Counted from the stretch's first letter, positions 25,022 to 33,906 are shown. The stretch is DNA of 64,000 bases from Candidatus Peregrinibacteria bacterium HGW-Peregrinibacteria-1 (GCA_002839505.1 PGYE01000001.1:124001-188000); one strand, 5' to 3'. A program made the numbers and translations. The notes: generated by a model not told the origin, from the letters alone.

Positions 25022-28000
25022 TAGGCAAAATTGAATTATCCAAACTGGTTAGCAATGAAGCTAGAGAGCTTATAAAAAAAACTCCCCGGCTTAACGATGC
25101 AGTGGTAAAATTATTAACTGACTTCAACCGATTATATTCCAGCTACCAGATCTCCAACATTCAAGACATCTTTGAAGCCTGTGAAATCTTCGACAGAGAA
25201 GTACAAATTTCCCCATCTCTCTCAAAAGATATCACCTCAGTCCGGAAAAAAATTCGAGGCGCTCTCATCGAAATGCTTTATACCAGCGAAACCAGCAATC
25301 TAAAACTTGGCGCTTGGGAAACTGTAGATCAACTAACAAGAGAGCGTGACCTTGGTAAAGCAGTCGCCGAACTTATTGACATTTTACAAGAAAAAAAACC
25401 GGAACAGTTCAATCAGCAATGGATTGGAATTGCTGACAAGAATCTTTACGAACACTTAAAAAACTTACTCAAAAATCCCCAGACTAACACCGTTAACTGG
25501 GAGGATTTAAAGCGATTACTCCCCGAAGCTTTCGCCACAAAATTCAAAATTACAGTCAACACTTCCAGAGAGGAACAGGTCGTCAAAATCATTAATGAAT
25601 ATCGCAGTATCATCGAGATGCTCGGGGCCGAAAGTGCCGCAGAAGCCCTCCTCGCCCTCGGATTAATCGAAGAAGGCAACTATTCGCAAACGCTAAATAT
25701 TATTGGCGAACATCTTGGAACTTGCCAAATCCCCTTCCCAAACCTCACTGATATCGACGCTCTCCCGGAAATCGTCATCGATCTTCCATCAATAAGAAAA
25801 CTTCTCTTCATTAGACTTCGTAACCTCGTGTACCAAGAATTAGTCAAAGACGAAGACGAAAGTGTACCTCTAGAAATCCACAAAAACCGCTTAGAAAAGC
25901 TCCGTCAACGAACCAGGGCCATATTAAAAAAGAAATTAGGCAAAGAAAAAAGTGCACACCAAGGCCTATATGATGAGGTAATCGCATACTTTGAAGAGAT
26001 TCTAAAAATCAAATCTCCAACAAACATGGTCGACAGAATTATTGGCAAGAATGGAAGAAGCTATTATTTCCCCTCAATAAGGCAGAAAATGGCCATGAAA
26101 GAACTCTCCGACAAACAAAGACTACTGGTTGCGTTCTTTATGGGTAAAGGTAAAACAGGTGTTGCCTTCTTGACCAAAGAAATGGTCAAGGCCAAAAAAA
26201 TGCTTTACATCTGTCCCGGAGGTGAATTAATCGATGAAATTGAAGCCCGTATCAGTAAATATTATAAAAAAGGTAAAGCCCCATCAGTTGGACGAATTGA
26301 AGCCCCTCTTGATGCCGAAAAGCTAGAACAGGCCTTAAAATGCGACATAGTCATCATGCCTTTCTCGATGTTGGGCAGCAAAGTCGATAACAAAAGCGTC
26401 AACGACCAACTAAGTGAAACTGAATTTGATTTTATGGTTGTCGACGAAGTTCACAATGCCAAACGCGAAGGTAAATTATGGACCGAAGAAATCAACAAAC
26501 TAGCCAACTCCATTCCAGACCTCTACGAAAATGGTCATATAGTACTTCTATCCGGAGATCCAACGCCAAATTCTCCCAGCGACATAGTACCGCAATTACG
26601 ACTACTTGACCGCACAAAATTCGGAGAAAGCAGATCCTTGAAAGCAGTGGTGAAAAAACTTGGACCTCTCACTCTCAGGACCATCCTCCTCGAATCAATG
26701 TTGCTGATTGACGAACCAGAAGACTGGGAAAAATACATTAAATTACAAACCTTCGACCTCTCACCAAAGGAAAGAAGCTTTTATGAAGCTATCCGCTCTA
26801 ACGATGAGTTATCACATAGTGAGAAAGCTAGACAACTATCCTTGTTCTTGATGTCCCCTTGGCTATTTGTCGATGAATCATCGGAAGAAATTGGCTCATA
26901 TGTAAAACAAACCGCAGAAACGGTCAAAAAATATCTATTTGAGGAAGATGAAGATGCCATTCTTATCACTGTTAACGACTTCAAACAAGGAGTTCTTCGA
27001 GATCATGATGACTATCCTGGTAAAAAGCCTTTTGTCTCCAAACTTCAGGAACTTCTCCCAGCAGATATCGACTGGTACATAATTGATGGAGATATAACAA
27101 AAAACGAGCAAAAGGAAATCATCAAAAAAAGCAGAAATGTAACGAAAAAGACCGTAATCGTCGCCATGTCTAATGCCCTCCGTGAAGGCATCAATCTTTC
27201 ACACATGAAAAGAGGAATCTGCATCGGCCCTGATTACAACAAACCCAACGACGCTCAAAGAATCAAAAGACAAGCCCGCGAAGGTAATGAAGACGTCGAA
27301 ATCACCATGTTGATGCCCAAGGATTCATTCTTTACCGCCAAACACCGCCATGCCGAACAAAAATACTCTCTGACACAAAGGATGAAATATGGAGGAACTT
27401 TGACCGAAAATGATCTCGAGCTTCTAGACGGAGAAGACTTTTCTGACACCGTGCGTATTGAAGATGGTGTTGTATATATCGGAACAAAACTTGTTGATCA
27501 CCTATCAACTCCCAGCAAAAAACTAAACGCCCTCATTAGCCACCTACACAACAAAGGTCGTCAATACTGGGAAAAATTCATAGAAAACTACGGGGAATAT
27601 TTCACAAAGCTATACATGGAGAGAGACAAAAAAAGTCCTAGCTCCAATAACGGCAGATTTGTCTCTTCGCTAATCCGAAAGCTTGAAGACAAAAAAATCC
27701 TCCCATCTACTGAAGGAAGTCCCCTCTACTGTGACCTTGCATGTGGGCCATTAGTATTAGAAAGAGCCTTAAGCGTCGACAAAGTATCTAGAAAAATCTA
27801 TAACCTTGATCTCAACGAGTACATGCTGGAATATGGCCTAAAAGAACATCCACAAAGAAAAACTAGCGTTCAACAAGGGGCCATCAATGACATGCAAGGA
27901 ATCTACGAAGATGAATTCTTTGATTTAATAAATTGTTCCTTCGCACTCTACTTTTCAAAAAATAACAGGAGATCCAAAAACCCCGAAAACAACGAAAGAT

Positions 28001-28617
28001 CACAAGCCCTAATGGAATTCAACCGAGTGCTAAAACCTGGAGGAATAGCCATTATTACCCTCCCCTCGAATGTCGGAACTGATATCGAGCGCCAAAATTT
28101 TATCACCCATCTAAGAGAAGCTTTCGGCTTTGAAATTGTCGAGAATTATACCGGAATTGCCCAATCTACCGATAAAAAAGAAGAAGGCAAATTTTCAAAC
28201 TACACCATTGTTTGCAAAAAAATTGATCTCCCAAAAAAAGAGCTGATCGATCCTCTAAAACTAGCTCTTTCAAGAATCGCCGTCATCCCCAAAACTCGAT
28301 CTTTCAGCGAATTAACATCCGCCGAAGACTTCGAACCACCACTTCACAGTGAATTCAAAATCAATGACCACGAACTAACCTATGACTACACCGACGAAAT
28401 CGAAGAAAAAGATGAATACAATATCTATAAACAGATCGACGAAGCAAGACTATACCTCCGCCAATTAGTTTCCAAACTAGGAACTTTAAACAACCTGCCC
28501 CAAGAATACCAAGCCGAAATGAAAGAAAAAAATGTCTGCCTTATCCACTATGGTGGCGAGAACTTCTCCTTCTGCTTCCTGACCGACAACCCAATGCGCC
28601 CCTACTCCATCGCCTAA
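25018..28617 (+). CDS. SNF2-like helicase fused to a class I SAM methyltransferase
   Basis: 1199 residues. Residues 1-340 are helical and unrecognised. A superfamily 2 ATPase core follows: MGKGKTG (375-381, motif I), DEVHNA (476-481, motif II), SGDPTPNSP (motif III-like) and QRIKRQAREG (747-756, the SNF2-type motif VI Q-x3-R-x2-R). Residues about 895-1085 form a Rossmann-type methyltransferase: CDLACG (905-910, motif I), then DLNEYML, FDLINCSFALYF and VLKPGG (1004-1009), which is the Methyltransf_11 pattern. No DPPY/NPPF motif of DNA base methylases is present. Residues after 1090 are a charged tail. It overlaps the 1028-residue gene by 4 bp. Helicase and methyltransferase in one chain suggest a nucleic-acid or ribonucleoprotein maintenance or defence role. 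The substrate is unknown. Confidence 0.86.
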   Translation: MIGKIELSKLVSNEARELIKKTPRLNDAVVKLLTDFNRLYSSYQISNIQDIFEACEIFDREVQISPSLSKDITSVRKKIRGALIEMLYTSETSNLKLGAWETVDQLTRERDLGKAVAELIDILQEKKPEQFNQQWIGIADKNLYEHLKNLLKNPQTNTVNWEDLKRLLPEAFATKFKITVNTSREEQVVKIINEYRSIIEMLGAESAAEALLALGLIEEGNYSQTLNIIGEHLGTCQIPFPNLTDIDALPEIVIDLPSIRKLLFIRLRNLVYQELVKDEDESVPLEIHKNRLEKLRQRTRAILKKKLGKEKSAHQGLYDEVIAYFEEILKIKSPTNMVDRIIGKNGRSYYFPSIRQKMAMKELSDKQRLLVAFFMGKGKTGVAFLTKEMVKAKKMLYICPGGELIDEIEARISKYYKKGKAPSVGRIEAPLDAEKLEQALKCDIVIMPFSMLGSKVDNKSVNDQLSETEFDFMVVDEVHNAKREGKLWTEEINKLANSIPDLYENGHIVLLSGDPTPNSPSDIVPQLRLLDRTKFGESRSLKAVVKKLGPLTLRTILLESMLLIDEPEDWEKYIKLQTFDLSPKERSFYEAIRSNDELSHSEKARQLSLFLMSPWLFVDESSEEIGSYVKQTAETVKKYLFEEDEDAILITVNDFKQGVLRDHDDYPGKKPFVSKLQELLPADIDWYIIDGDITKNEQKEIIKKSRNVTKKTVIVAMSNALREGINLSHMKRGICIGPDYNKPNDAQRIKRQAREGNEDVEITMLMPKDSFFTAKHRHAEQKYSLTQRMKYGGTLTENDLELLDGEDFSDTVRIEDGVVYIGTKLVDHLSTPSKKLNALISHLHNKGRQYWEKFIENYGEYFTKLYMERDKKSPSSNNGRFVSSLIRKLEDKKILPSTEGSPLYCDLACGPLVLERALSVDKVSRKIYNLDLNEYMLEYGLKEHPQRKTSVQQGAINDMQGIYEDEFFDLINCSFALYFSKNNRRSKNPENNERSQALMEFNRVLKPGGIAIITLPSNVGTDIERQNFITHLREAFGFEIVENYTGIAQSTDKKEEGKFSNYTIVCKKIDLPKKELIDPLKLALSRIAVIPKTRSFSELTSAEDFEPPLHSEFKINDHELTYDYTDEIEEKDEYNIYKQIDEARLYLRQLVSKLGTLNNLPQEYQAEMKEKNVCLIHYGGENFSFCFLTDNPMRPYSIA

Positions 28618-28631
28618 ATGCGAGAATAAAA

Positions 28632-28660
28632 ATGACACACAAAACATTTAATGATATAAT
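28632..28660 (+). promoter_or_regulatory. Promoter of the small membrane protein gene at 28692
   Basis: ATGACA (28632-28637), 17-base spacer, perfect TATAAT (28655-28660), leader about 25 bases. It starts right after the helicase gene, so the cassette and this gene are separate units. Confidence 0.65.
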
Positions 28661-28691
28661 ATACCCAGTTAAAATCTAACAAATAACAAAA

Positions 28692-29078
28692 ATGCAAACC
28701 TCAACTATTGTATTACAAATTGTCGGACCACTATTCATTATGGCTGGAGCCGGACTCCTCGTAAACCGTGGTTACTACGAGAAACTCGCAAACAGCATCA
28801 GCAAATCAGTTCTCGCCCTTCTGGCAATTGGAATGCTTGCAGCCTCTGTAGGACTCCTGATAATCAACACCGGGCAGGGATGGACCAACCAACAGGAAAT
28901 AGTAACCAGCCTTCTAGGATGGGCCATGTTCCTAAAAGGACTCTTTATTCTTGTTGTGCCTCAATCTATGATAAATCTCAGCAAATCATTCTTAAAACAC
29001 GACAGCGCCCTTATGCTTGATGGCGCATTAGCATTGATTCTCGGTTCTTACATCACCTACCTTGGTTATTTCATGTAA
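28692..29078 (+). CDS. Small integral membrane protein, four helices
   Basis: 128 residues, mostly hydrophobic, with four predicted membrane segments: about 8-25, 38-58, 72-93 and 105-126. The conserved-looking loops contain GYYEKLANSISK and MINLSKSFLKHDSAL. It resembles small two-repeat membrane proteins, since the first and second helix pairs could be an internal duplication (both contain a similar S-K-S-x-L element). No function is recognised. It is monocistronic, with a promoter at 28632 and a strong terminator at 29100-29130. Confidence 0.82.
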   Translation: MQTSTIVLQIVGPLFIMAGAGLLVNRGYYEKLANSISKSVLALLAIGMLAASVGLLIINTGQGWTNQQEIVTSLLGWAMFLKGLFILVVPQSMINLSKSFLKHDSALMLDGALALILGSYITYLGYFM

Positions 29079-29099
29079 GGGTCGTCCTGAAATTACCCT

Positions 29100-29130
29100 A
29101 AAAGCAACAGCCGAATTGGCTGTTGCTTTT
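29100..29130 (+). terminator. Rho-independent terminator
   Basis: A 13-bp stem (AAAAGCAACAGCC with its complement) around a GAATT loop, ending in TTTT, just after the membrane protein gene. Confidence 0.88.
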
Positions 29131-29161
29131 CATTTATTCTCCTACTAAAATACCCACCGTT

Positions 29162-29237
29162 GCCGCGATAGCTCAGTAGGTAGAGCGCATCCATGGTAAG
29201 GATGAGGTCCCGGGTTCGACTCCCGGTCGTGGCTCCA
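29162..29237 (+). tRNA. tRNA-Thr (GGT)
   Basis: Cloverleaf with acceptor GCCGCGA/TCGTGGC (one G-T pair), D-arm GCTCAGTAGGTAGAGC, anticodon stem CATCC/GGATG with loop ATGGTAA (anticodon GGT) and T-arm GGGTTCGACTCCC. Discriminator T and an encoded 3' CCA end it at 29237. Confidence 0.95.
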
Positions 29238-29247
29238 GAAAAAACTC

Positions 29248-29574
29248 CTACTCCTCCTGTCCATCAAACAAATCATTCACCTGACGACTAATCATATTTC
29301 GCATTTCCCAGACTCTAAAAATAGCAGCCAATTTTTTATCTGATCTTTCCAGCCTTCCTACATGCTCAGCGTCCACCTTCCACCCCCTACCACTTCGCTC
29401 GGCCTTATTAGCATCCTCCAACGCCTTCACATCTATCGCCGTCCTATAAATTTTCTTTAGCTCCTCAAGTGTTCTAAACGGTCGTCCAATAAGCTCAAAT
29501 TCCTCGCCATCAAAATAATCAACCTTCACTAAAATCTCATGCGCTTCCTCTGGTGACATATTTATTCTAGACAT
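29248..29574 (-). CDS. Small charged cytoplasmic protein of unknown function
   Basis: 108 residues, no signal peptide and no Cys-rich motif. It is rich in charged residues and largely helical: MSPEEAHEILVKVDYFDGEEFELI, then RPFRTLEELKKIYR and a C-terminal helix EMRNMISRQVNDLF. An ATG six codons in (MSPEEA) is an alternative start. A TTGACA-N17-TAAAGT promoter sits 34 bases upstream. It lies downstream of ppa on the same strand but has its own promoter. No family recognised. Confidence 0.75.
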   Translation of the reverse strand: MSRINMSPEEAHEILVKVDYFDGEEFELIGRPFRTLEELKKIYRTAIDVKALEDANKAERSGRGWKVDAEHVGRLERSDKKLAAIFRVWEMRNMISRQVNDLFDGQEE

Positions 29575-29607
29575 TGAAAATATAGTTATTAGTTAAACCA
29601 ATGCCTA

Positions 29608-29636
29608 ACTTTAACCTTTTTTTGCCTTTTTGTCAA
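29608..29636 (-). promoter_or_regulatory. Promoter of the 108-residue protein gene
   Basis: Minus strand: perfect TTGACA (29631-29636), 17-base spacer, TAAAGT (29608-29613), leader about 27 bases. Confidence 0.55.
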
Positions 29637-29668
29637 GCCCGCCCTGTTTATAAAACCTCTCCCTTTAA

Positions 29669-30280
29669 CTACGCTCCAAATTTCTTCGCATAATCTTCGC
29701 ATGTCTCCAGAATCAACTTTTTAGTCTCCTCAAGTCCAACATATCCCACGACCTCAACCTTCTTGGTCCCCTTCACTGCATAGTTCACCGGCTCAGGTGC
29801 TCCCTCCACCTTCTTGTCCGCCAACTTCAATAAATCCGCCTCAGGCTTTTCTAGATATTTATATGTCCTGAAAAAATCCTCAATCTCCGCAAGTGTCGCC
29901 ACCGGCACATCGTCCAAAGTTCTATACTCAGCAAATCTCGGATCCCCGCAAGGAACAGCAATTACCTTTTGATCCTCATCCCCCTGATCAATCATAATAA
30001 GCATTCCCAGAGGACGAACCTCCACAAGCGTCATTGGCAGAATTGCATTCGTACTCAAAAGCAACACATCAAGCGGATCCCCATCCTTCGCCAAAGTCCT
30101 CGGAACCAACCCGTAATTTGTCGGATAACAAATCACCGAATTTAAAACACGGTCCATCATCAATAACCCCGTCTCCTTATCTATTTCATATTTATTATTG
30201 GAACCCGTAGGCACCTCGATTATACAATTCATTTTCTCGGGCAAATTTTTCCCCGCACTTACATCATGCCAAACATTCAT
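29669..30280 (-). CDS. ppa: Inorganic pyrophosphatase (family I)
   Basis: Hydrolyses pyrophosphate from nucleotide polymerisation and tRNA charging. It has 203 residues, longer than the 160-180 of most bacterial enzymes because of a C-terminal extension with a Lys-rich, Glu-rich stretch. The signature DGDPLDVL (residues 66-73) supplies the metal-binding aspartates. The family landmarks IIEVPTGSNNKYEID and RVLNSVICYPTNYGLVPRTLAKDGDPLDVLL are intact. It follows a terminator and lies upstream of the 108-residue gene on the same strand. Pyrophosphate removal here complements prs, nadE and pheST in the window. Confidence 0.96.
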   Translation of the reverse strand: MNVWHDVSAGKNLPEKMNCIIEVPTGSNNKYEIDKETGLLMMDRVLNSVICYPTNYGLVPRTLAKDGDPLDVLLLSTNAILPMTLVEVRPLGMLIMIDQGDEDQKVIAVPCGDPRFAEYRTLDDVPVATLAEIEDFFRTYKYLEKPEADLLKLADKKVEGAPEPVNYAVKGTKKVEVVGYVGLEETKKLILETCEDYAKKFGA

Positions 30281-30345
30281 GGTAACTAAATTAGCGATTA
30301 ATCATTACGAGATCGATTGTACAAGACCTAAAGCCCTTTCCGCAA

Positions 30346-30382
30346 CAAAAAAGACCCTCCGCAGAATCACTACGGAAGGTCT
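30346..30382 (-). terminator. Rho-independent terminator after the Lys-rich membrane protein
   Basis: On the minus strand, AGACCttCCG pairs with CGGaGGGTCT around an 11-base loop, followed by TTTTTT, immediately past the stop at 30398. Confidence 0.75.
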
Positions 30383-30397
30383 TCCAAGATAAACAAT

Positions 30398-30835
30398 CTA
30401 TTTCTTTTTAACTGTTTTCTTTTTAGTCGTCTTCTTAGAAACAGTCTTTTTTGGAGTTGTCGCTTTCTTTTCAGCAACTTTTTTCACAACAACCGGCTTA
30501 TCATTCATCTCCTTCACGCTTGTTTTGGAAGTCATCGCAGCCTCTTCCAAAATTTCGCGATCAAGCTCTAATAAAACACTGGATTCCGCAGCTCTCGCCA
30601 TGAAAAACATTGAAAGTGAAGAAATCAAGCTCGCCGCCATAAGAGCAAAACCAACAACAGCAGCAATCATGGACAAAGAGAACAGATCTTGAATAGCGAC
30701 TTCAAGCCATTGTAATGAATCGATGTTCAAATCATTTGAAACACCGGATTCGAACAAAAGATAGAGTCCTCCACCAAAGACTCCCGCTAAGGCTACCATC
30801 CAACAGGTGAAGCCAAAAAGTTTAGAATGAGACAT
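30398..30835 (-). CDS. Small membrane protein with Lys-rich tail
   Basis: 145 residues from the ATG at 30835 (MSHSKLFGF). A GTG 60 bases upstream is possible but lies almost against the terminator of the preceding gene. The protein has two or three hydrophobic helices: residues 8-28 (CWMVALAGVFGGGLYLL), about 50-80 (LFSLSMIAAVVGFALMAASLISSLSMFFM). The last third is a hydrophilic tail with repeated KK-T-KK units (KKTVSKKTTKKKTVKKK). Such tails often bind nucleic acid or peptidoglycan-like polyanions, which is inference. No family recognised. Confidence 0.75.
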   Translation of the reverse strand: MSHSKLFGFTCWMVALAGVFGGGLYLLFESGVSNDLNIDSLQWLEVAIQDLFSLSMIAAVVGFALMAASLISSLSMFFMARAAESSVLLELDREILEEAAMTSKTSVKEMNDKPVVVKKVAEKKATTPKKTVSKKTTKKKTVKKK

Positions 30836-30897
30836 AGTTGTATTTATTAAAATAAACTTACCCGCATTATTCCACACAAACTTTTTTTGCGCCACAC

Positions 30898-30931
30898 AAA
30901 AACGCCACTTCCTTACGAAAGTGGCGTTTTT
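30898..30931 (-). terminator. Rho-independent terminator of the TMEM43-like gene
   Basis: A hairpin with complementary AACGCCACTT/AAGTGGCGTT arms (30901-30929) and T-rich flanks on both sides, lying 50 bases past the stop of the gene at 30980. Confidence 0.75.
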
Positions 30932-30979
30932 AATCGACTAATCATTCAATATCAATTCTGCCTTTTAACCCCTTTTTCT

Positions 30980-32272
30980 TCACGCATTTTTCTTTCCCTT
31001 ATTCTTTACCACCACAAACATCAACCCCAAAACCACTACTACCGCCACCACCATCGCAACCATACTATGCAACAACATTGAAACCAAGATCGTCACTATC
31101 GACAAAACCAAAGCCGTAATAAAGGTGATCATCCCGACAAACCCTCGACTGACCGCACCCAAGAACGGAATAATATCCAACAGCACACTCAAAGGAGCAA
31201 GCACCATTGAAAGGCCAGTCCACATCATCAAGAACCCTACCAACCTAAGAATCCAAACCTTCATTCCGTGAGCACTATCCTCTGCCCCCAATGCCCCTTC
31301 AAAACTCGTATTATAGAATCTGTAGATATTCTCGTTGTCAAACTCTGTCGCCACATAAGGCTTAATCATTGCCCCCTCCTTCTTACCAAACAAAGTTCCA
31401 TCCACGCCGCTATTCAACACACTATAAGTTATTCTCAAATCACCAACCTCCGGACTTGTCGCCACATTTCTTCCACTTGTTACCACCGTTGTTGTCTCAC
31501 CGAAAAAGTCATTTTCATTCTCCGCATCAACCTCCTCACCAAAGAAATCATTTTCCTCTGCTACATCATCCTCGAAAAAATTAGTTGTCGTAGAACTAGT
31601 CACCGTCTCACTACTAGAAACACTTCCACCAGAAACCGGAACATAAACATAGTTACCCTCAACATAAGCTCCGTTTACCGAAGAAAGATCAACCATTCCA
31701 TCCGCCAAAGACAAAGCACTCGCACTCGGCATCGCCAAGCTTGAAGTATCCACATCATAAGCGCCAACGCGCGCACTTGAAGCCTTAGAAGTCGAAGCCG
31801 CATATCTCATTGATGGATTCTCGTGACCCGCACTATTATTAAAACTTGATGAACTAGCTGGAGAAGAAGACCACTCCTTTTCATAAGAATAAGTAGTTGT
31901 TGTCTCCTGAGAACCACCCAGTTTTGTCTCAGTCTTACTGGAAGAAACCTCCTTCCATCCATACATCTCCACCTTTCTATCAACCACTAAATAGTTACCA
32001 GGATTCAAAAACAAACCATCACCAATACTATCGCTTGTCTCCAATTTACCTGCCAATCTCACAAAAGCACCATCACCCTCATTTCCCACACTATCAGCCA
32101 CAATCTCCTGAGATGTCACCAAAATTTCCGACTTACTATCAGTCCCTTCGTTACTAAATAACACAAAAAACGACGCCAAAAACAACAACAAACCAAACCC
32201 TATTCCTTTTATCGAACCCATCAAACGAGAACCATAACCGGTCTTTGTTACCTGTACTACCTGATCTGCCAT
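30980..32272 (-). CDS. TMEM43/LUMA-like membrane protein
   Basis: 430 residues. It matches the TMEM43 (DUF1625) pattern by eye: an N-terminal helix GIGFGLLLFLASFFVLFSNEG, a large extracytoplasmic region, and a C-terminal bundle of three or four helices (WILRLVGFLMMWTGLSMVLAPL, the DIIPFLG turn, then two strongly hydrophobic segments). The NEG after the first helix and PLSVLLDIIPFLG are landmarks of the family. In the loop, an acidic motif occurs twice: EENDFFGEE and NENDFFGE. Ser/Thr-rich linkers flank it. Function in bacteria is unknown. It is transcribed divergently from the spermidine-synthase-like gene. Confidence 0.85.
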   Translation of the reverse strand: MADQVVQVTKTGYGSRLMGSIKGIGFGLLLFLASFFVLFSNEGTDSKSEILVTSQEIVADSVGNEGDGAFVRLAGKLETSDSIGDGLFLNPGNYLVVDRKVEMYGWKEVSSSKTETKLGGSQETTTTYSYEKEWSSSPASSSSFNNSAGHENPSMRYAASTSKASSARVGAYDVDTSSLAMPSASALSLADGMVDLSSVNGAYVEGNYVYVPVSGGSVSSSETVTSSTTTNFFEDDVAEENDFFGEEVDAENENDFFGETTTVVTSGRNVATSPEVGDLRITYSVLNSGVDGTLFGKKEGAMIKPYVATEFDNENIYRFYNTSFEGALGAEDSAHGMKVWILRLVGFLMMWTGLSMVLAPLSVLLDIIPFLGAVSRGFVGMITFITALVLSIVTILVSMLLHSMVAMVVAVVVVLGLMFVVVKNKGKKNA

Positions 32273-32327
32273 AGCTTTAAAATTTAAAAAATATGTTATC
32301 CTTAATCAGCGAAATTTTAAGTCATTT

Positions 32328-32356
32328 TTCACAAAACGCAAAACTCAATATATAAT
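32328..32356 (+). promoter_or_regulatory. Promoter of the 32391 operon
   Basis: TTCACA (32328-32333), 17-base spacer, perfect TATAAT (32351-32356), leader about 28 bases. It probably drives the spermidine-synthase-like gene and smpB. Confidence 0.7.
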
Positions 32357-32390
32357 CGACCCGCAATCATTATTTAAAATCGAAATATTC

Positions 32391-33875
32391 ATGAAGAAAA
32401 TCGCCCAACATTCCTTTGAACTAACCGTTTTTGTCGGAGGTGCCACCATAATGATTTTAGAACTCACCGCCTCCAGAGTACTCGCACCCCACATCGGAAC
32501 ATCCACCTTCGTCTGGACCAGCATCATCGGAATCATCATGGCAAGTCTCAGTATTGGCTACTACTTTGGCGGAAAACTCGCCGACAAAAACAAAAATCCC
32601 CGCACCCTATCATTCTTAATTCTTGGAGCATCACTTCTCGTCGGACTAACAGCCCTAATCAAAGACCCCGTCATTGTCAGCTTCGGATTTATTGAAGATG
32701 TCAGAATCACCGGAATAATCGGAACAATTCTACTTTTTGCCCCAGCAAGTATTCTTCTAGGAACCATCGCGCCCTACTCCATCCGCTTAAGCCTTGAAAA
32801 AATCGCCACCTCCGGAAGTGTCGTCGGCAGACTTGGTGCACTATCCACCATCGGAAGCATCGTAGGAACATTTCTCACCGGATTCTTTCTTTTAAGCTAC
32901 TTTGGAAATACCAAAATCCTCGTCATGCTCTCAGTATTACTAGCACTAACCTCTCTTCTTCCATTACTCGCAATTAAATCCCCTAAAATAAAAACAGCCG
33001 CAATCATCATCGCCCTCACCACACTCGTCGGACACAGCCTAATGCCTCCTACTATCAACGCCCTAACGCTCGACACCTCATACAGCGATGTCATGATCTA
33101 TGACACCACACAAAGAAACACCGAGCGCCCAATTCGCATTCTACAAATGAGCGCCACCACGCACTCCGCCATGTTCCTCGATGACCCAGACGAACTCGTC
33201 TTCCCCTACAGCAAATTTTACCATCTCGATAAATACTATGTTCCAGAACCGAAAAAAGCTTTAATCCTGGGCGGCGGGGCATACTCTTACCCCAAGGAAT
33301 TCCTAAAACGTTTCCCCGCCGCCACCATCGACGTCGTTGAAATCGACCCAAAACTAACTGAACTCGCCCGCGAACACTTCGACCTCCAAGACGACCCCCG
33401 TATGAACATATACCACCAAGATGCCCGCGTATTCCTCAATAGAAACCAAGAAAAATACGACATCATCTATCTCGACGCCTTCAACTCTACCTACTCCATC
33501 CCCTACCAACTCACCACCATCGAAGTAGCTAAAATGTTGGAAGAAAGCCTCACCGACGATGGCGTAATCCTCATGAATATAATCTCCTCCCTCGAAGGTG
33601 ACAAATCCAAACTATTCCGCAGCGAATACCATACCTACGAACCAGTTTTCCCCTCAATTGAAGTATTCCCAGTCTTCTCCAGTACCGACTCCGACATGGT
33701 TCAAAACATTATTCTCGCAATCCGTAAAACCACTACCACTCCTCCCGAAAACCCTCTAGAATACGACACTCAACTCAACAACCTCTGGACCAAATCCATC
33801 CCCAACGACCTACCGATATTAACCGATGAATTCGCCCCCGTAGATCAATACGTCATGGAAGTCCTAAAAAAATAA
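32391..33875 (+). CDS. Membrane-fused spermidine-synthase-like protein (MFS/SpdSyn type)
   Basis: 494 residues. The N-terminal half has about seven hydrophobic helices (FVGGATIMILELTASRVLAP, IIGIIMASLSIGYYFGG, IIGTILLFAPASILLG, VGRLGALSTIGSIVGTFLTGFF and others), an MFS-like half. The C-terminal half from about residue 220 is a spermidine-synthase-like fold with LILGGGAYSYPKEFLKRFP (SAM-binding), VVEIDPKLTELAREHF and YDIIYLDAF. In such fused proteins the aminopropyltransferase activity is not established, and the acceptor residues should be checked before calling it a polyamine enzyme. It is 31 bases upstream of smpB. Confidence 0.88.
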   Translation: MKKIAQHSFELTVFVGGATIMILELTASRVLAPHIGTSTFVWTSIIGIIMASLSIGYYFGGKLADKNKNPRTLSFLILGASLLVGLTALIKDPVIVSFGFIEDVRITGIIGTILLFAPASILLGTIAPYSIRLSLEKIATSGSVVGRLGALSTIGSIVGTFLTGFFLLSYFGNTKILVMLSVLLALTSLLPLLAIKSPKIKTAAIIIALTTLVGHSLMPPTINALTLDTSYSDVMIYDTTQRNTERPIRILQMSATTHSAMFLDDPDELVFPYSKFYHLDKYYVPEPKKALILGGGAYSYPKEFLKRFPAATIDVVEIDPKLTELAREHFDLQDDPRMNIYHQDARVFLNRNQEKYDIIYLDAFNSTYSIPYQLTTIEVAKMLEESLTDDGVILMNIISSLEGDKSKLFRSEYHTYEPVFPSIEVFPVFSSTDSDMVQNIILAIRKTTTTPPENPLEYDTQLNNLWTKSIPNDLPILTDEFAPVDQYVMEVLKK

Positions 33876-33906
33876 CCGCCCCCTTCTAAAATAAATCAAA
33901 ACTCGC

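Noticed and set aside
25018-28617. DNA methyltransferase of a restriction system
   Set aside because: The methyltransferase domain has Methyltransf_11 motifs (CDLACG, VLKPGG) and no DPPY/NPPF catalytic motif of DNA base methylases, and no nuclease is visible in either gene.
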